A DNA stretch of 56,283 bases, taken from the NCBI GenBank assembly GCA_030602585.1, contig JAUVZJ010000007.1, forward strand, positions 1-56,283. The letters are read 5' to 3'. This document shows, in pieces, positions 45,284 to 54,632 of the stretch; within the stretch, counting starts at the first letter, position 1, and every line of letters begins with the position of its first letter. Position numbers and translations under genes: made by a program. Origin of the DNA: Candidatus Methanophagales archaeon (lineage in GTDB: Archaea > Halobacteriota > Syntropharchaeia > Alkanophagales > Methanospirareceae). The notes under the pieces are model-generated. The model was not told the DNA's origin, made no database searches, and saw only the letters and a program-made list of their open reading frames with translations.

Positions 45284-46071
45284 GAGCTACTTATCACCGT
45301 GCCGAATAAGGTCTCGTCCACTAAGAATTTATAAACATTCGATTCTTTTGTTGCGTTAAAAAGAATAGAAGGAATGTTACTCTCGGATGCGAGCTTTGCC
45401 AATAAATAAACTTTCTCTCTCATACCCCCTGTTACGTCCACATGCGCAGACCCGCCAATGCTCATTTTTTCCACATCTTCAGGCGTTATTTTTCTTATTA
45501 CCGCCCCATTATCGTTCACAACGCCGTCCATGTCAGTGCCCACGCCGACTTTTATCGCTTTGAATTCCTTCGCTATATACACCACCAGTTGGTCGCCGCT
45601 TATTATACGAAAACCCTCCTTTTCATCAAAGATAACGTCGCCATGCAAAACCGGAATTATTCCCATCTTTAATGCCATGTCTATTTGCTCCTTTATTTTA
45701 TACTTTATTTCGAGCCCTTTTGATACTACTGCGCTTAGAGGATGTATAGGCATCGCATTCACTCCGCATTCCATTAGCGATGATATTACCATTTTGTTCA
45801 GCTCTTTCACAGATTCGTGCGTGATTAAAGCGTCCTTTGCATCACGACTTTTTAGATACACCTTCGCTTGTGGATGTCCATAAGAGCCAGCACCGTGGAC
45901 CAGTATCAACTTTTTTCCGGCTCTGGCAGTGGAGAGAGCGAGAGCGATTTTTTCTGATATTCGCCTTATTTCTTCCTTTCGCGCTCTTCTTTCCGCGCCC
46001 TTTTCTGATATTACACTCCCGCCTATTTTCAGCACGTATATCCCAGCCACATCATCAGGATGTTCTTTCAT
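45280..46071 (-). CDS. ipk: Isopentenyl phosphate kinase
   Basis: A 263-residue amino acid kinase-fold protein. The motif LILVHGAGSYGHPQA contains the catalytic His typical of IPK. YVLKIGGSVIS binds ATP phosphate, and HVDVTGGMREKVY closes the site. It phosphorylates isopentenyl phosphate to isopentenyl diphosphate in the archaeal mevalonate route, giving precursors of membrane lipids. Convergent with truA. Confidence 0.92.
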   Translation of the reverse strand: MKEHPDDVAGIYVLKIGGSVISEKGAERRARKEEIRRISEKIALALSTARAGKKLILVHGAGSYGHPQAKVYLKSRDAKDALITHESVKELNKMVISSLMECGVNAMPIHPLSAVVSKGLEIKYKIKEQIDMALKMGIIPVLHGDVIFDEKEGFRIISGDQLVVYIAKEFKAIKVGVGTDMDGVVNDNGAVIRKITPEDVEKMSIGGSAHVDVTGGMREKVYLLAKLASESNIPSILFNATKESNVYKFLVDETLFGTVISSS

Positions 46072-46160
46072 GGATTAATCTAAAAGAAAAAAGCGATAAA
46101 TATTTATGCTTTCAGTTTATATCCTCTGTTTGTTGATAGCAAAAGGAGGAGAAGGGGAAA

Positions 46161-48995
46161 ATGGCAAAAAAGGCAGTAGAGGTTTTAAAAGAACCATTGT
46201 TGGAAATTTTTGGAGACCGTGTTTGTTTTAATAAAATCGAGTTAAGCCTTTATTCGAGGGACATCAATGTTCTGCCGGATTTCGTGATGGAAAGAATCAA
46301 TAGCAAACCTGATGCAGTTGTGCAGCCGGAGAGCGCTGAAGAATTGGAAAGGTTGTTGAGGTTTTGTTATGAAAACGAGATTCCAGTGGTTCCAAGAGGC
46401 GCTGCTACTTCGGGTTACGGTGGTGCAGTTCCTTCGAGAGGCGGAATTGTAGTTGACTTTTGCAGGCTGAACAGGGTTATTGAAATAAATGAGCAAGAGA
46501 AGACGGTTGAGGTAGAGCCAGGGGTTGTCTGGAATTCGCTTGACCGTATTCTCAATTCAAAAGGGCTTGCTTTAAGGCTTTATCCAAACAGCGGTATTAG
46601 CGCTACCGTTGGTGGCTGGGTTGCCAATGGCGGTGGTGTAGGAATAGGAAGTTACGAATTCGGAACGTTCCGCGAAGACCTTATCGAGTGCGAAGTAGTG
46701 ACGCCAAAGGGTGTCGAGAAACTCTCAGGCGCTGACTTAGATTTGGTCTTCGGTCTCGCTGGCACTACCGGGTTATTGAGCAAAATAAAGTTCAAAGTCA
46801 TGGAGCAGGGCAATCTTCTACCCGTATTGGCTGCTTTTGATGGGTTCGATGACCTCGTGAGTTGCATTAAGGGTTTGAAGACCGTGAGTTCTGATAAATT
46901 CAAAGTCTGGCACGTATCGTTCAAGAATGCAGCGAATGTGAAATTATCTGCGGAGGCAGTAGAGAAGCAAGCAAAGCGAAATCCTACGCATCACGAGGCG
47001 ACGAGGTTGAAGTTGCCAGAGAAAAATATCGCTTTCTTCGTCGCTCACTCGGAAGATGGCGCTGAGGTGAAAGTGAAAGAAGAAGTTATGAGTATGCTCA
47101 GTGGAGTGATAAAAGAGAACAGAGGAGAAGTTTTAGATGAGGCGCTTGCACGTGCCGAATGGGAAGAGCGGTTCATGCTGATGAAACTAAAAGCCTTAGG
47201 ACCTTCTTTGATCAGCTCAGAGGTAAAGATAAGCACAGAAAATCTGAGCAGGCTCGTGGAGAGCACGAAAAAGAGGTTGGGCGAGTTCGCTCTTGAAGGG
47301 ACAGTTGCGAATAACGGTGATTTTGCAGTTGTCATGGGTTATATTCTGGATGACGAGCGAAGGAGGGGCTACAAGTTCGCACTCGCAAAGAGTTTGATTA
47401 TGCTTGGTGAGGGAAAGAAATTAGGTGGCTATCCTTATACCGTTGGGATGTATTTGACGGATGATGCGGAACTCTGTCTTGGAGAAAACCTCAATAAAGC
47501 ATACGAGTTCAAGAAGAGCGTTGATGATAAGGCGATTTTGAATCCCGGCAAAGTATTTCCGATAAAACTCGAATCCGAGTTGGTGAAAGATACAAAACAA
47601 AAGGAAGTGCCAACAAAGAGTTTGATCCGGATGATGCGAACCGTGCGAAAGGCAGGGATAGTGCCTTCGCTTCTTGAAAAGATTTCGGTTGGAGAAGTGA
47701 AGATGGAGCGAGCGAGTGCGCTAACGAGTTATCCTTTCGGGGATGATGCTCTGTTAGACGCCTTCATTTGTTTGCGATGTGGCTATTGCCGGACTGAATG
47801 TCCTGTTTACAAGAAGACCCTTTGGGAGGGCACTTCTCCAAGAGGGATGTTTTATTTCATCAAGGAATTCGCGAAGGGTAATCTGGAAGCAGATGAGCGT
47901 ATGGTGGACAATTTTTTTGTTTGCACTACCTGCGAGAGGTGTAACCTTGTTTGCCCGGCGGAAATCCCGATTCTTCAGCGGTGGGACCTTACGATGCGAC
48001 CCGCTTTGTTTAAGGGACAGGATTGGTATGAGTTACCATTGGCGTTTAAGGCTTCTACTGCGAACGTTTTGGAGCACAAAAATCCCGCGGCTAATCCGCA
48101 CGAGAACAGGACAAAATGGTTACCGGAAGGTGCGGAATATGCGGCTGAAGGCGAGATTTGCTACTGGGCTGGTTGCATACCTTCTTATACTATGAAGAAC
48201 ATGCCTGAGAACGCAATTAGAATCTTGAACAGTGCAGGGATAGTGCCTGTTTACCTTGGTACTGATGAGTGGTGCTGTGGCGCTCCAGTCGTTCTCGCGG
48301 GGCGATACTCTGATATTTCGGATGTGATAAGACACAACATCGAGGAATTCAATAAAAGGGGTATCAGGAAACTAATCACGTCATGTCCGGGCTGTTGGGC
48401 TACGTTAGCGCTCTATTACCCGGTGTTTGCGAAAATGCTCAATCTGGAATATAATGTCGAGGTTTTACATATCGCACAGGTATTCGATGATTTGATCAAG
48501 GACGGTAAAATAAAATTGGAAAAAGAGGTCAAACTGAAAGTGACTTATCAAGACCCTTGCCACATAGGTAGAGCGGGTGGGATTTACGAGGCACCGAGAA
48601 ACGTGCTAAAAGCAATTCCAGGGGTTGAGCTGGTAGAGATGGAGAAGGTAAAAGAGGAGTCGAATTGTTGCAGCAGGCACGTGATGAGATATCCGGCGTT
48701 TGGGTCAAAGATTGCTGTTTCAAGAGTCGAAGAAGCCGCTTCCACGGGTGCTAATGCGATCGTGACTGCATGTGGGACCTGTATGTTCAACGTCAACGTA
48801 GGTGTCCGGGATGCAGGTGTTGAAATGGACGTTTACGACATCAGTGATTTGATTGCGCTTAGTATGGGTATGGAGATAAAGGGTCCGGAGGCAGTCGCAA
48901 AGGTGATCCTCAATGCCAGAGATACTAAACAAATTCCCACTTTGGAAAAGGAGAAAGAAAGAGGGAAAAGACTTCTTGTGCCTCAAAGTTTGTGA
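46161..48995 (+). CDS. FAD/Fe-S oxidoreductase, D-lactate or glycolate dehydrogenase-like fusion
   Basis: A 944-residue fusion. The N-terminal half is a GlcD-type FAD domain (VVPRGAATSGYGGAVPSRGG) with its FAD-oxidase C-terminal region. Then come two 4Fe-4S motifs (CLRCGYCRTECP, CTTCERCNLVCP) and two HdrD-like cysteine-rich CCG domains (WCCGAP, SCPGCW; NCCSRH, TACGTCM). The domains suggest oxidation of a 2-hydroxy acid with electron transfer to a quinone or a thiol/disulfide couple. It is longer than stand-alone Dld. A strong GGAGGAGAAGGGG site precedes the ATG. Substrate not known. Confidence 0.85.
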   Translation: MAKKAVEVLKEPLLEIFGDRVCFNKIELSLYSRDINVLPDFVMERINSKPDAVVQPESAEELERLLRFCYENEIPVVPRGAATSGYGGAVPSRGGIVVDFCRLNRVIEINEQEKTVEVEPGVVWNSLDRILNSKGLALRLYPNSGISATVGGWVANGGGVGIGSYEFGTFREDLIECEVVTPKGVEKLSGADLDLVFGLAGTTGLLSKIKFKVMEQGNLLPVLAAFDGFDDLVSCIKGLKTVSSDKFKVWHVSFKNAANVKLSAEAVEKQAKRNPTHHEATRLKLPEKNIAFFVAHSEDGAEVKVKEEVMSMLSGVIKENRGEVLDEALARAEWEERFMLMKLKALGPSLISSEVKISTENLSRLVESTKKRLGEFALEGTVANNGDFAVVMGYILDDERRRGYKFALAKSLIMLGEGKKLGGYPYTVGMYLTDDAELCLGENLNKAYEFKKSVDDKAILNPGKVFPIKLESELVKDTKQKEVPTKSLIRMMRTVRKAGIVPSLLEKISVGEVKMERASALTSYPFGDDALLDAFICLRCGYCRTECPVYKKTLWEGTSPRGMFYFIKEFAKGNLEADERMVDNFFVCTTCERCNLVCPAEIPILQRWDLTMRPALFKGQDWYELPLAFKASTANVLEHKNPAANPHENRTKWLPEGAEYAAEGEICYWAGCIPSYTMKNMPENAIRILNSAGIVPVYLGTDEWCCGAPVVLAGRYSDISDVIRHNIEEFNKRGIRKLITSCPGCWATLALYYPVFAKMLNLEYNVEVLHIAQVFDDLIKDGKIKLEKEVKLKVTYQDPCHIGRAGGIYEAPRNVLKAIPGVELVEMEKVKEESNCCSRHVMRYPAFGSKIAVSRVEEAASTGANAIVTACGTCMFNVNVGVRDAGVEMDVYDISDLIALSMGMEIKGPEAVAKVILNARDTKQIPTLEKEKERGKRLLVPQSL

Positions 48996-48999
48996 GCAC

Positions 49000-49683
49000 C
49001 TATAAAATATCTTCAATCAGCCGCTTCGCCCATTTCAACTTCTTCCTTTTTCTCTCACTTACGTGCTTATCTTCGAAATCAAACCCTATGAGTTCTATTT
49101 CCTTCGCACCAAATTCCTTCGCCAGAAATACACACCTGTCGCCATCTGTGAACCCCCCGAAGTTGTGCACTGTGGAGCTCTGCCCCACGACCCTGCTTAG
49201 TGGTTTGCTCTGCGTTGTGCATATCACATCTTCATTTAACCCGGGCAACACCTTCTTCAGCATCTCTATGTTGTCACCGTGTGCATGTACCACGATTATC
49301 GAGCCAAGCCTGTTTGCATGGATTATATCAGCGATGTCCCCGTCAAGGTCTGTAACCACAAAGTCGGGTATTATGGCATTGCGCAGAAGAATAGAAGTAG
49401 CACCATCCGCAGCTATCACAACGCATTCACGAGAAAAGGAAAAAACATCGAACTCCTTTTCCTTCTCCCTTATATCGCGCTCCAGACAGGGTGCATTGCC
49501 ACAAATTATTACTCGTTTCCCTTTTATTATCTTTTCTACTTCTTCTTTTACGTTTTTCTCTCTACTTCTTTTATGAGTTATTATCCCAGATGCCACCCTC
49601 GCCGCTTCATCGTCTTTTTTTCTATCGAATCCAAAATCATTCAATATTTCCTCGTATATCGGCTCCCAATCACTATACTTCAT
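49000..49683 (-). CDS. mptE: 6-hydroxymethyl-7,8-dihydropterin pyrophosphokinase, MptE-type
   Basis: A 227-residue DUF115 protein, the archaeal replacement for FolK. Key segments: VIICGNAPCLERDI, VVIAADGATSILL, PDFVVTDLDGDI, VVHAHGDN and GFTDGDRCVFLA. It diphosphorylates 6-hydroxymethyl-dihydropterin on the path to tetrahydromethanopterin. Convergent with the FAD/Fe-S gene, five bases apart. Confidence 0.93.
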   Translation of the reverse strand: MKYSDWEPIYEEILNDFGFDRKKDDEAARVASGIITHKRSREKNVKEEVEKIIKGKRVIICGNAPCLERDIREKEKEFDVFSFSRECVVIAADGATSILLRNAIIPDFVVTDLDGDIADIIHANRLGSIIVVHAHGDNIEMLKKVLPGLNEDVICTTQSKPLSRVVGQSSTVHNFGGFTDGDRCVFLAKEFGAKEIELIGFDFEDKHVSERKRKKLKWAKRLIEDIL

Positions 49684-49775
49684 ATCAACCTTTATTTAAT
49701 AAGAGAAAGTTTAATCAATGAAAAAGAAAAAGGTTTAAATGAACAAATCCTGTTACAGAGATAATATTAGAATAA

Positions 49776-51272
49776 ATGAACGCAGAAAAAAGTAAAACAG
49801 AGCAAAAGACGAGAGGGAAAGACAGGGCGCTGCAAGTAATCTTTGGTTGTGGAAGAATTGGCTATGCAGTGGCAAAGGAGTTGAAAGGGCGAGGGATAGA
49901 AGTTGTCATCGTGGATATAGATGAGAAGAAGGTGGAATTGCTGAAGGAGGAGGATTTCATTGCTTTCGCCGGTGACATAAGCGACCCTAAGATAATCAAT
50001 AAGGTAATAAGCGAGGGTGAGCCAGAAGCTGTTTTTATATTGAGTAACGGCAGCGAAGTGAACAAAAAAGCGGTGAAAAATGCAAAAGAAGTGTTGCCAC
50101 ATGCTCATTTAGTAGTGCGAGCGATTGACCCCGCGGATAAAGAAGACTTAAGGGAGTTAGACGTGGACGTGGTTTTGTCCATTCCAGATATAATAGCAGG
50201 AACAGCGATAGAGTATCTGGAGAATGTGAGGTCTCTGAAGAAAGCGAAAGAATTGACTTCGATGATAGAAGAGATAAGGGGGAGAAAGCGAGGTAAAGCG
50301 AAGTTAGGGATTATTGTTCACGACAGTCCGGATTCGGATGCAATAGCTTCTGCTCTTGCATTAAAGCAAATAGCAAAGCACGTGGGTGTATCTGCGAATA
50401 TACTGTACCGTGGCGAAATAGGGCATCATGTGAATCGAGCTTTTGTAAACATCTTAGGAATAGAGATGAGGAGTATAGAGCGTGATGATGAATTAAAGGA
50501 TTATGATAAGTTGGCACTTATAGATGCCTCCGTTCCGGGTGCAAACAATCCGTTGCCTCCGCCACCTGAAGGTAATGTGAACATCGTGATAGACCATCAT
50601 GCATCGAATAATAAGGAAAAAGTATATGCTGATTTTTTTGACGTTCGAACAGATAATGGTGCGACTTCAACGATAATGACGGGGTATCTACGGGAATTGG
50701 ATATACCAGTGGACAAAGTGTTGGCAACTGCTCTTTTGCACGGAATAAGAACAGATACAAGTGGCTTTAAGCGTGAGACACATCCATCGGATTTTTCCGC
50801 TGCCGCTTTCCTCCATTTAAAGGCGGATAAAGACCTTTTAGAGCAATTAGAGACGCCACCTATGTCCACAGAAATGCTAAACGTAGTAGGTAATGCGATA
50901 TTGCACAAGAAGATAAAGGGGAGTTATTTAATCACGAATGTAGGAGCAGTGGCGAATCGGGATGCTATTCCGCAGGCTGCTGATTATTTGCTAAATCTGG
51001 AAGGAATCACAACTGTTATAGCGATAGGACTATATGAGGATTTGATATACGTTTCCGGTAGGAGTAAGGATCTAAGGGTGAATATAGGAGATGCGTTTGT
51101 CCGAGCATTTGGTGGGATAGGCTCCGCAGGTGGACACGCTACGATGGCTGCTGCGCAGATATCTCTTGGTATCTTCGGTGGGATAAAGGATAAAGATACG
51201 ATTATACCACTCGTAGAGGATGCAGTATCAAAACGGTTCCTATCGGTTATGAAAGAGGAAAAGAGCGAATAA
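49776..51272 (+). CDS. TrkA-N domain fused to DHH-family phosphoesterase
   Basis: A 498-residue protein. Residues 15-140 are a Rossmann-type TrkA-N domain (VIFGCGRIGYAVAKEL). Residues 170-490 are a DHH/DHHA1 phosphoesterase (HDSPDSDAIASALAL, LIDASVPG, VIDHHASN, GSAGGHATMAAAQI). The combination is known in euryarchaea. The nucleotide-sensing domain may regulate hydrolysis of a cyclic or oligonucleotide substrate such as c-di-AMP or nanoRNA; which one is not known. No membrane segment. Confidence 0.88.
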   Translation: MNAEKSKTEQKTRGKDRALQVIFGCGRIGYAVAKELKGRGIEVVIVDIDEKKVELLKEEDFIAFAGDISDPKIINKVISEGEPEAVFILSNGSEVNKKAVKNAKEVLPHAHLVVRAIDPADKEDLRELDVDVVLSIPDIIAGTAIEYLENVRSLKKAKELTSMIEEIRGRKRGKAKLGIIVHDSPDSDAIASALALKQIAKHVGVSANILYRGEIGHHVNRAFVNILGIEMRSIERDDELKDYDKLALIDASVPGANNPLPPPPEGNVNIVIDHHASNNKEKVYADFFDVRTDNGATSTIMTGYLRELDIPVDKVLATALLHGIRTDTSGFKRETHPSDFSAAAFLHLKADKDLLEQLETPPMSTEMLNVVGNAILHKKIKGSYLITNVGAVANRDAIPQAADYLLNLEGITTVIAIGLYEDLIYVSGRSKDLRVNIGDAFVRAFGGIGSAGGHATMAAAQISLGIFGGIKDKDTIIPLVEDAVSKRFLSVMKEEKSE

Positions 51273-51276
51273 AAAC

Positions 51277-51295
51277 TTTTTTGCGAAGCAAAAAA
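51277..51295 (+). terminator. Hairpin after the TrkA-N/DHH gene
   Basis: TTTTTTGC (51277-51284) pairs with GCAAAAAA (51288-51295) around GAA, five bases after the stop codon. AT-rich, with further T and A runs after it. Likely a terminator. Confidence 0.5.
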
Positions 51296-51325
51296 CTTTA
51301 CTAAAAAACTTATAGAGGGAAGGCT

Positions 51326-51634
51326 TCATATTTTCATCATCTGAGCATGCGGCACGCCGTCCACGAAAATCACATTGGCTTCTTCGATAAAATCGTTGTC
51401 CAGGGCGCATTTTATTGACCTTTTACCTACCAAATTCGCTATTGTTGCGTGTTTCAAGGAATCCACCACTTCTCTTTCGGTTACTTCTTCACCTTTATAA
51501 AAACTTTCCGAGATTTTAAGAAAAAGACCGCCGCCTTCAAAACTTTTACCTACCAACTCCTTATCGCACACTGCTACCATCATCCCAGAGCCGAGGTTAT
51601 GTTCCTTTACGTATATCTTTTTTTGGTTGCTCAC
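51326..51634 (-). CDS. DUF424 family archaeal protein
   Basis: A 102-residue DUF424 protein (VAVCDKELVGKSFEGGGLFLKIS, ATIANLVGKRS, FVDGVPHAQMM). Found in nearly all euryarchaea, function unknown; linked by context to translation and tRNA genes. It lies divergently from tRNA-Ile. Confidence 0.85.
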   Translation of the reverse strand: MSNQKKIYVKEHNLGSGMMVAVCDKELVGKSFEGGGLFLKISESFYKGEEVTEREVVDSLKHATIANLVGKRSIKCALDNDFIEEANVIFVDGVPHAQMMKI

Positions 51635-51695
51635 AATAAAGAATAAGTTATCTTATAAAATTAAATGTTAATAATGTCAAAGTTGGTATAGAAAG

Positions 51696-51770
51696 GGGCT
51701 CGTAGCTTAGTCTGGTTGGAGCGCTCGGCTGATAACCGAGAGGTCCGGAGTTCAAATCTCCGCGGGCCCA
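51696..51770 (+). tRNA. tRNA-Ile (anticodon GAT)
   Basis: The acceptor arms GGGCTCG and CGGGCCC pair. The anticodon stem CTCGG/CCGAG encloses CTGATAA, giving anticodon GAT. The T arm is GGAG-TTCAAAT-CTCC. A51770 is the discriminator and CCA is not encoded. Confidence 0.93.
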
Positions 51771-51774
51771 TCAA

Positions 51775-51795
51775 CAAACTTTTAGAAAAAGTTTG
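51775..51795. terminator. AAACTTT hairpin after tRNA-Ile
   Basis: CAAACTTTT (51775-51783) pairs with AAAAGTTTG (51787-51795) around AGA, four bases after the tRNA. It resembles the hairpin following tRNA-Pro. Confidence 0.5.
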
Positions 51796-51878
51796 ACGCA
51801 GAAAAGAAAACAAAAGGAAAAAATTATCTTTTAAAAAAGAAAGTTTTATCAAAGAATGTAAAAAGAAGGTGAAGAGAA

Positions 51879-52274
51879 ATGGGGATAGAGACAAGGGTCA
51901 TTTTAATTTCGCCGGATTCTGAGATAACGCCGGAGCAGGCGAAGAGTAAGATTTTGTCTATGATTAGCGAAGATGTGCGCATGGCGGGCTTAGACATCCG
52001 GGTAAAAGAAACATGTTTTGGTATATTGGTGGAAGGAGAAGAAAAGGATGTAAGAAAGATAGTGGAAGAGGTAAGGAAAATGGATAAGAATGGCATCTTT
52101 TCAAAAACACGGGGGTTTCCAATCGGCGACCCAAGGATATGTAGAGCGACGAGAAAGGGTGGACCCAGACCGGGTTTTCACCAGTTGGAACTTGAATATA
52201 GGCTGCTTCCTATGGTGAGGGTAGCATTGAACAATATAGAAGAGGGGAAGAAAATGGGTGGTCAAATTGAGTGA
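51879..52274 (+). CDS. mmp6: Methanogenesis marker protein 6-like
   Basis: A 131-residue protein that fits the methanogenesis marker 6 (DUF2102) family: VILISPDSEITPEQAKSKI, VKETCFGILVEGEE, KNGIFSKTRGFPIGDPRICRA and a GGPRPGFHQLE segment. Members occur in methanogens and relatives carrying methyl-coenzyme M reductase; the exact function is unknown. It starts a three-gene operon with an unknown protein and Fae-Hps. This is the strongest sign in the window of a methane-metabolising archaeon. Confidence 0.75.
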   Translation: MGIETRVILISPDSEITPEQAKSKILSMISEDVRMAGLDIRVKETCFGILVEGEEKDVRKIVEEVRKMDKNGIFSKTRGFPIGDPRICRATRKGGPRPGFHQLELEYRLLPMVRVALNNIEEGKKMGGQIE

Positions 52275-52563
52275 GGAGGAGGAAGTTGACGAAGAGGAAA
52301 GTGTATTTCATAAAAAGCTAAAGATAAAATTAAAAGAGAAGGGTAATGAGGGCAGGTTAATTTTACTTACGGATTATCTGGATTATCTTATAAGGGGTAA
52401 TAAAACCATTCCTCCGGATTTTCCTACTTTTGTAAGAGAGATTATGGGCTTAGACGTGAGGGGCGGAGGGTTTATCCATATAAGGATATGGCACGAGAAC
52501 AGCGAGCTTGTAGATTTCGCAAAGGCAAGGAGTTACGAATATAAAATAGATAACTATGATTGA
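52258..52563 (+). CDS. Unknown small protein between mmp6 and fae-hps
   Basis: A 101-residue protein not recognised. An acidic N-terminus ([13 protein letters not shown]) is followed by a basic helix, [33 protein letters not shown], and a final strand [14 protein letters not shown]. It starts with GTG 16 bases before the mmp6 stop, and its stop falls inside the open frame of the next gene. Such tight packing argues for a real gene, perhaps linked to methane or C1 metabolism. Confidence 0.55.
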   Translation: MVKLSEEEEVDEEESVFHKKLKIKLKEKGNEGRLILLTDYLDYLIRGNKTIPPDFPTFVREIMGLDVRGGGFIHIRIWHENSELVDFAKARSYEYKIDNYD

Positions 52564-52573
52564 CGAGGGATTC

Positions 52574-53767
52574 ATGGTGGGAGAGGCTCTTGTAGGAGAA
52601 GAGCCGGAAATAGCGCATATTGACCTGATTATAGGCAGTAAGCGAGAGGCGGTAGGTACTGCATTTGCCTGCTCTATTGCACAGCCCAAGCAAGGACACA
52701 CGCCCATTCTTGGCGTTATTAGACCAAATCTTCCAGTCAAGCCAATGACACTTATAGTGCCTAAGGTAAGCATAAAAAACCTCGCAGATGCCGAAAAGAT
52801 GTTTGGACCAGCACAAAGTGCCGTTGCAAAGGCGGTTGCGGACGCTGTGGAGGAGGGCATAATAGCGAAAGGGGAAGTAGAAGAACTCGTAGTTATTGTT
52901 TCTGTGTTCATCCATCCCAGAGGCAAAGATTATCAGCGGATATACCGGTACAACTATGCCGCAACGAAGCTTGCCCTATCACGAGCGATTCAGAAGTTCC
53001 CAAATATAGATAAAGTTTTAGAAGAGAAAGATAAATCTATACATGCTATGATAGGATTCAGAATAAATAACCTGAAAAAGCCGCCATATCTGGAGGTTGC
53101 ACTGGACATTCCTGACTGGAGACGGGTAGAGGGAATTATTAGAGCCTTACCCAGAAGTGATGCAATAATAATAGAGGCAGGCACGCCGCTTATCAAGCGG
53201 TATGGCGTTGAAGTTGTGCAGAAGATACACCAACTGAGACCTGAGTCAGTTGTTCTTGCCGATCTTAAGACGCTGGATACCGGAAACTTAGAAGCGAGGA
53301 TGGCGGGAGATGCCACTGCCGACGTCGTGGGTTTTTCGGGATTAGCGCCACTGAAAACAATGGAGAAGTTTATAGCGGAGTGCGAGAAAGTTGGAGCGCT
53401 TTCTCTGATGGACACGCTGAACGTGCCGGACCCCGTCGAAGTGCTTAAGCAGTTAGAGGCGAAGCCAGGCATCGTAGAGCTGCATAGAGCAATAGACGTG
53501 GAACAGGTCCAGACTCATGAAGAGCAAGAAAGTGAATGGGGAAATATTGGTGAGATAAAAAGCGTGTGCGGAAACGGAGTACTCGTTGCGGTAGCTGGCG
53601 GAATAAGAGTAAACAAGGTAGAAAAAGCGCTGAACGCTGGAGCGGATATTCTTGTGGTTGGTCGAGCAATTACGGCTGCCAAGGATGTGGCTGGAGCGGC
53701 ACGAGGATTCCTTCAGCGGATGGGTGTGGAAGAGGTGGATCAGTTCCGCGTTATGACGGATTTTTAG
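52574..53767 (+). CDS. fae-hps: Formaldehyde-activating enzyme fused to hexulose-6-phosphate synthase
   Basis: About 397 residues. The N-terminal Fae domain starts [21 protein letters not shown] and includes [19 protein letters not shown]. The C-terminal Hps domain starts at about residue 175 ([49 protein letters not shown]). It condenses formaldehyde with tetrahydromethanopterin and interconverts hexulose-6-phosphate with ribulose-5-phosphate. In archaea it makes ribulose-5-phosphate and detoxifies formaldehyde. The ATG at 52574 follows GAGG; an earlier ATG at 52556 lacks one. Confidence 0.94.
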   Translation: MVGEALVGEEPEIAHIDLIIGSKREAVGTAFACSIAQPKQGHTPILGVIRPNLPVKPMTLIVPKVSIKNLADAEKMFGPAQSAVAKAVADAVEEGIIAKGEVEELVVIVSVFIHPRGKDYQRIYRYNYAATKLALSRAIQKFPNIDKVLEEKDKSIHAMIGFRINNLKKPPYLEVALDIPDWRRVEGIIRALPRSDAIIIEAGTPLIKRYGVEVVQKIHQLRPESVVLADLKTLDTGNLEARMAGDATADVVGFSGLAPLKTMEKFIAECEKVGALSLMDTLNVPDPVEVLKQLEAKPGIVELHRAIDVEQVQTHEEQESEWGNIGEIKSVCGNGVLVAVAGGIRVNKVEKALNAGADILVVGRAITAAKDVAGAARGFLQRMGVEEVDQFRVMTDF

Positions 53768-53796
53768 TTTAAAAGAATGCAGACCGAAGCCCAAAC

Positions 53797-53904
53797 CAGG
53801 GCAGGGGAATAACGAATGCGCGGGATGTAGAAGGTGCGTGCAAGAGATTTTTGAGGTTGATGAAGGAGGAGATAGATCAGCACAGGGTGATGACAGACTT
53901 CTGA
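53797..53904 (+). pseudogene. C-terminal remnant of a second Hps
   Basis: This stretch reads GRGITNARDVEGACKRF, then LRLMKEEIDQHRVMTDF and a stop. It matches the last 30 residues of the Fae-Hps just upstream ([16 protein letters not shown]...[13 protein letters not shown]). No start or upstream part exists. It is a decayed tandem copy or an insertion scar. The rest of the 337-base gap 53768-54104 holds only a TATA-like box at 54043-54050. Confidence 0.75.
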
Positions 53905-54104
53905 ATCGGCTTTCTCTATGAGAGGAAACTTTGAGTAAAAGAGTGTTTTATCAAATGTATAGGAGAATGAAAGCAAGGATAGGGAGAGGGCAAGAAAGGA
54001 ACTTTGGCATGGGAGGCATACGTTCAAATCCTACACCTAAACTTTTTATGGTTACAGGCTTCTTCGTATCTTAAGGGATATGGTGACTTTGAAGGGGGGA
54101 ATTT

Positions 54105-54632
54105 ATGAAAAAACCGGACATTGAGAATGTGTGGGAGATGGCCATTAGAATTCTTGATGACCATATAAAAATACTCCAAACAGAGGTAATACCAACTATC
54201 ACAGTTCTCAAGGAGAAATGTAGAGTAAAATGGTATTGTTTTTTAATTCACAGCAGGAATAACGGAGTGCCTATTCCATATAATGGCCCACAGTTCCACA
54301 TTAGGTTTGAGAATAGCGCTAATCTTTCACAAGAGGAACTCTCTAAGCTACTGCCAGATTATTGTGAAATGATAAGAAAGGTTGAGTCAAAAGATGTTGA
54401 AAAAATATCTGGCATCGACACTACTTTATTGAAAGAGGACGACATTAGAGAAGCTTGGAGGATAATTGGGGAATCTTGCGAATGGATTGTGGGAATGTTA
54501 AATGCTCACAAATTGGAATTTGACATTCCACCCGATAAAATCCGTCTACAAATTGGTCAATTTCTACATTACCTAGCAAACATAACACAACTTTCTATTA
54601 TGATAAAAATTAAAAAGGAGGTTAAAAATTGA
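54105..54632 (+). CDS. Unknown protein, first gene of the TIR operon
   Basis: A 175-residue mostly helical protein, no family recognised. It has a helical start (VWEMAIRILDDHIKIL), a central strand part (CRVKWYCFLIHSRNNG, GPQFHIRFENS) and a helical end. Two cysteines in the middle and one near residue 125. A GGGGGG site precedes the ATG, and the stop overlaps the lipoprotein gene by four bases. Confidence 0.5.
   Translation: MKKPDIENVWEMAIRILDDHIKILQTEVIPTITVLKEKCRVKWYCFLIHSRNNGVPIPYNGPQFHIRFENSANLSQEELSKLLPDYCEMIRKVESKDVEKISGIDTTLLKEDDIREAWRIIGESCEWIVGMLNAHKLEFDIPPDKIRLQIGQFLHYLANITQLSIMIKIKKEVKN

Noticed and set aside
54010-54040. A possible tRNA T-arm remnant (GTTCAAATCC)
   Set aside because: The flanking bases do not form a T stem and no acceptor or anticodon arm can be found.
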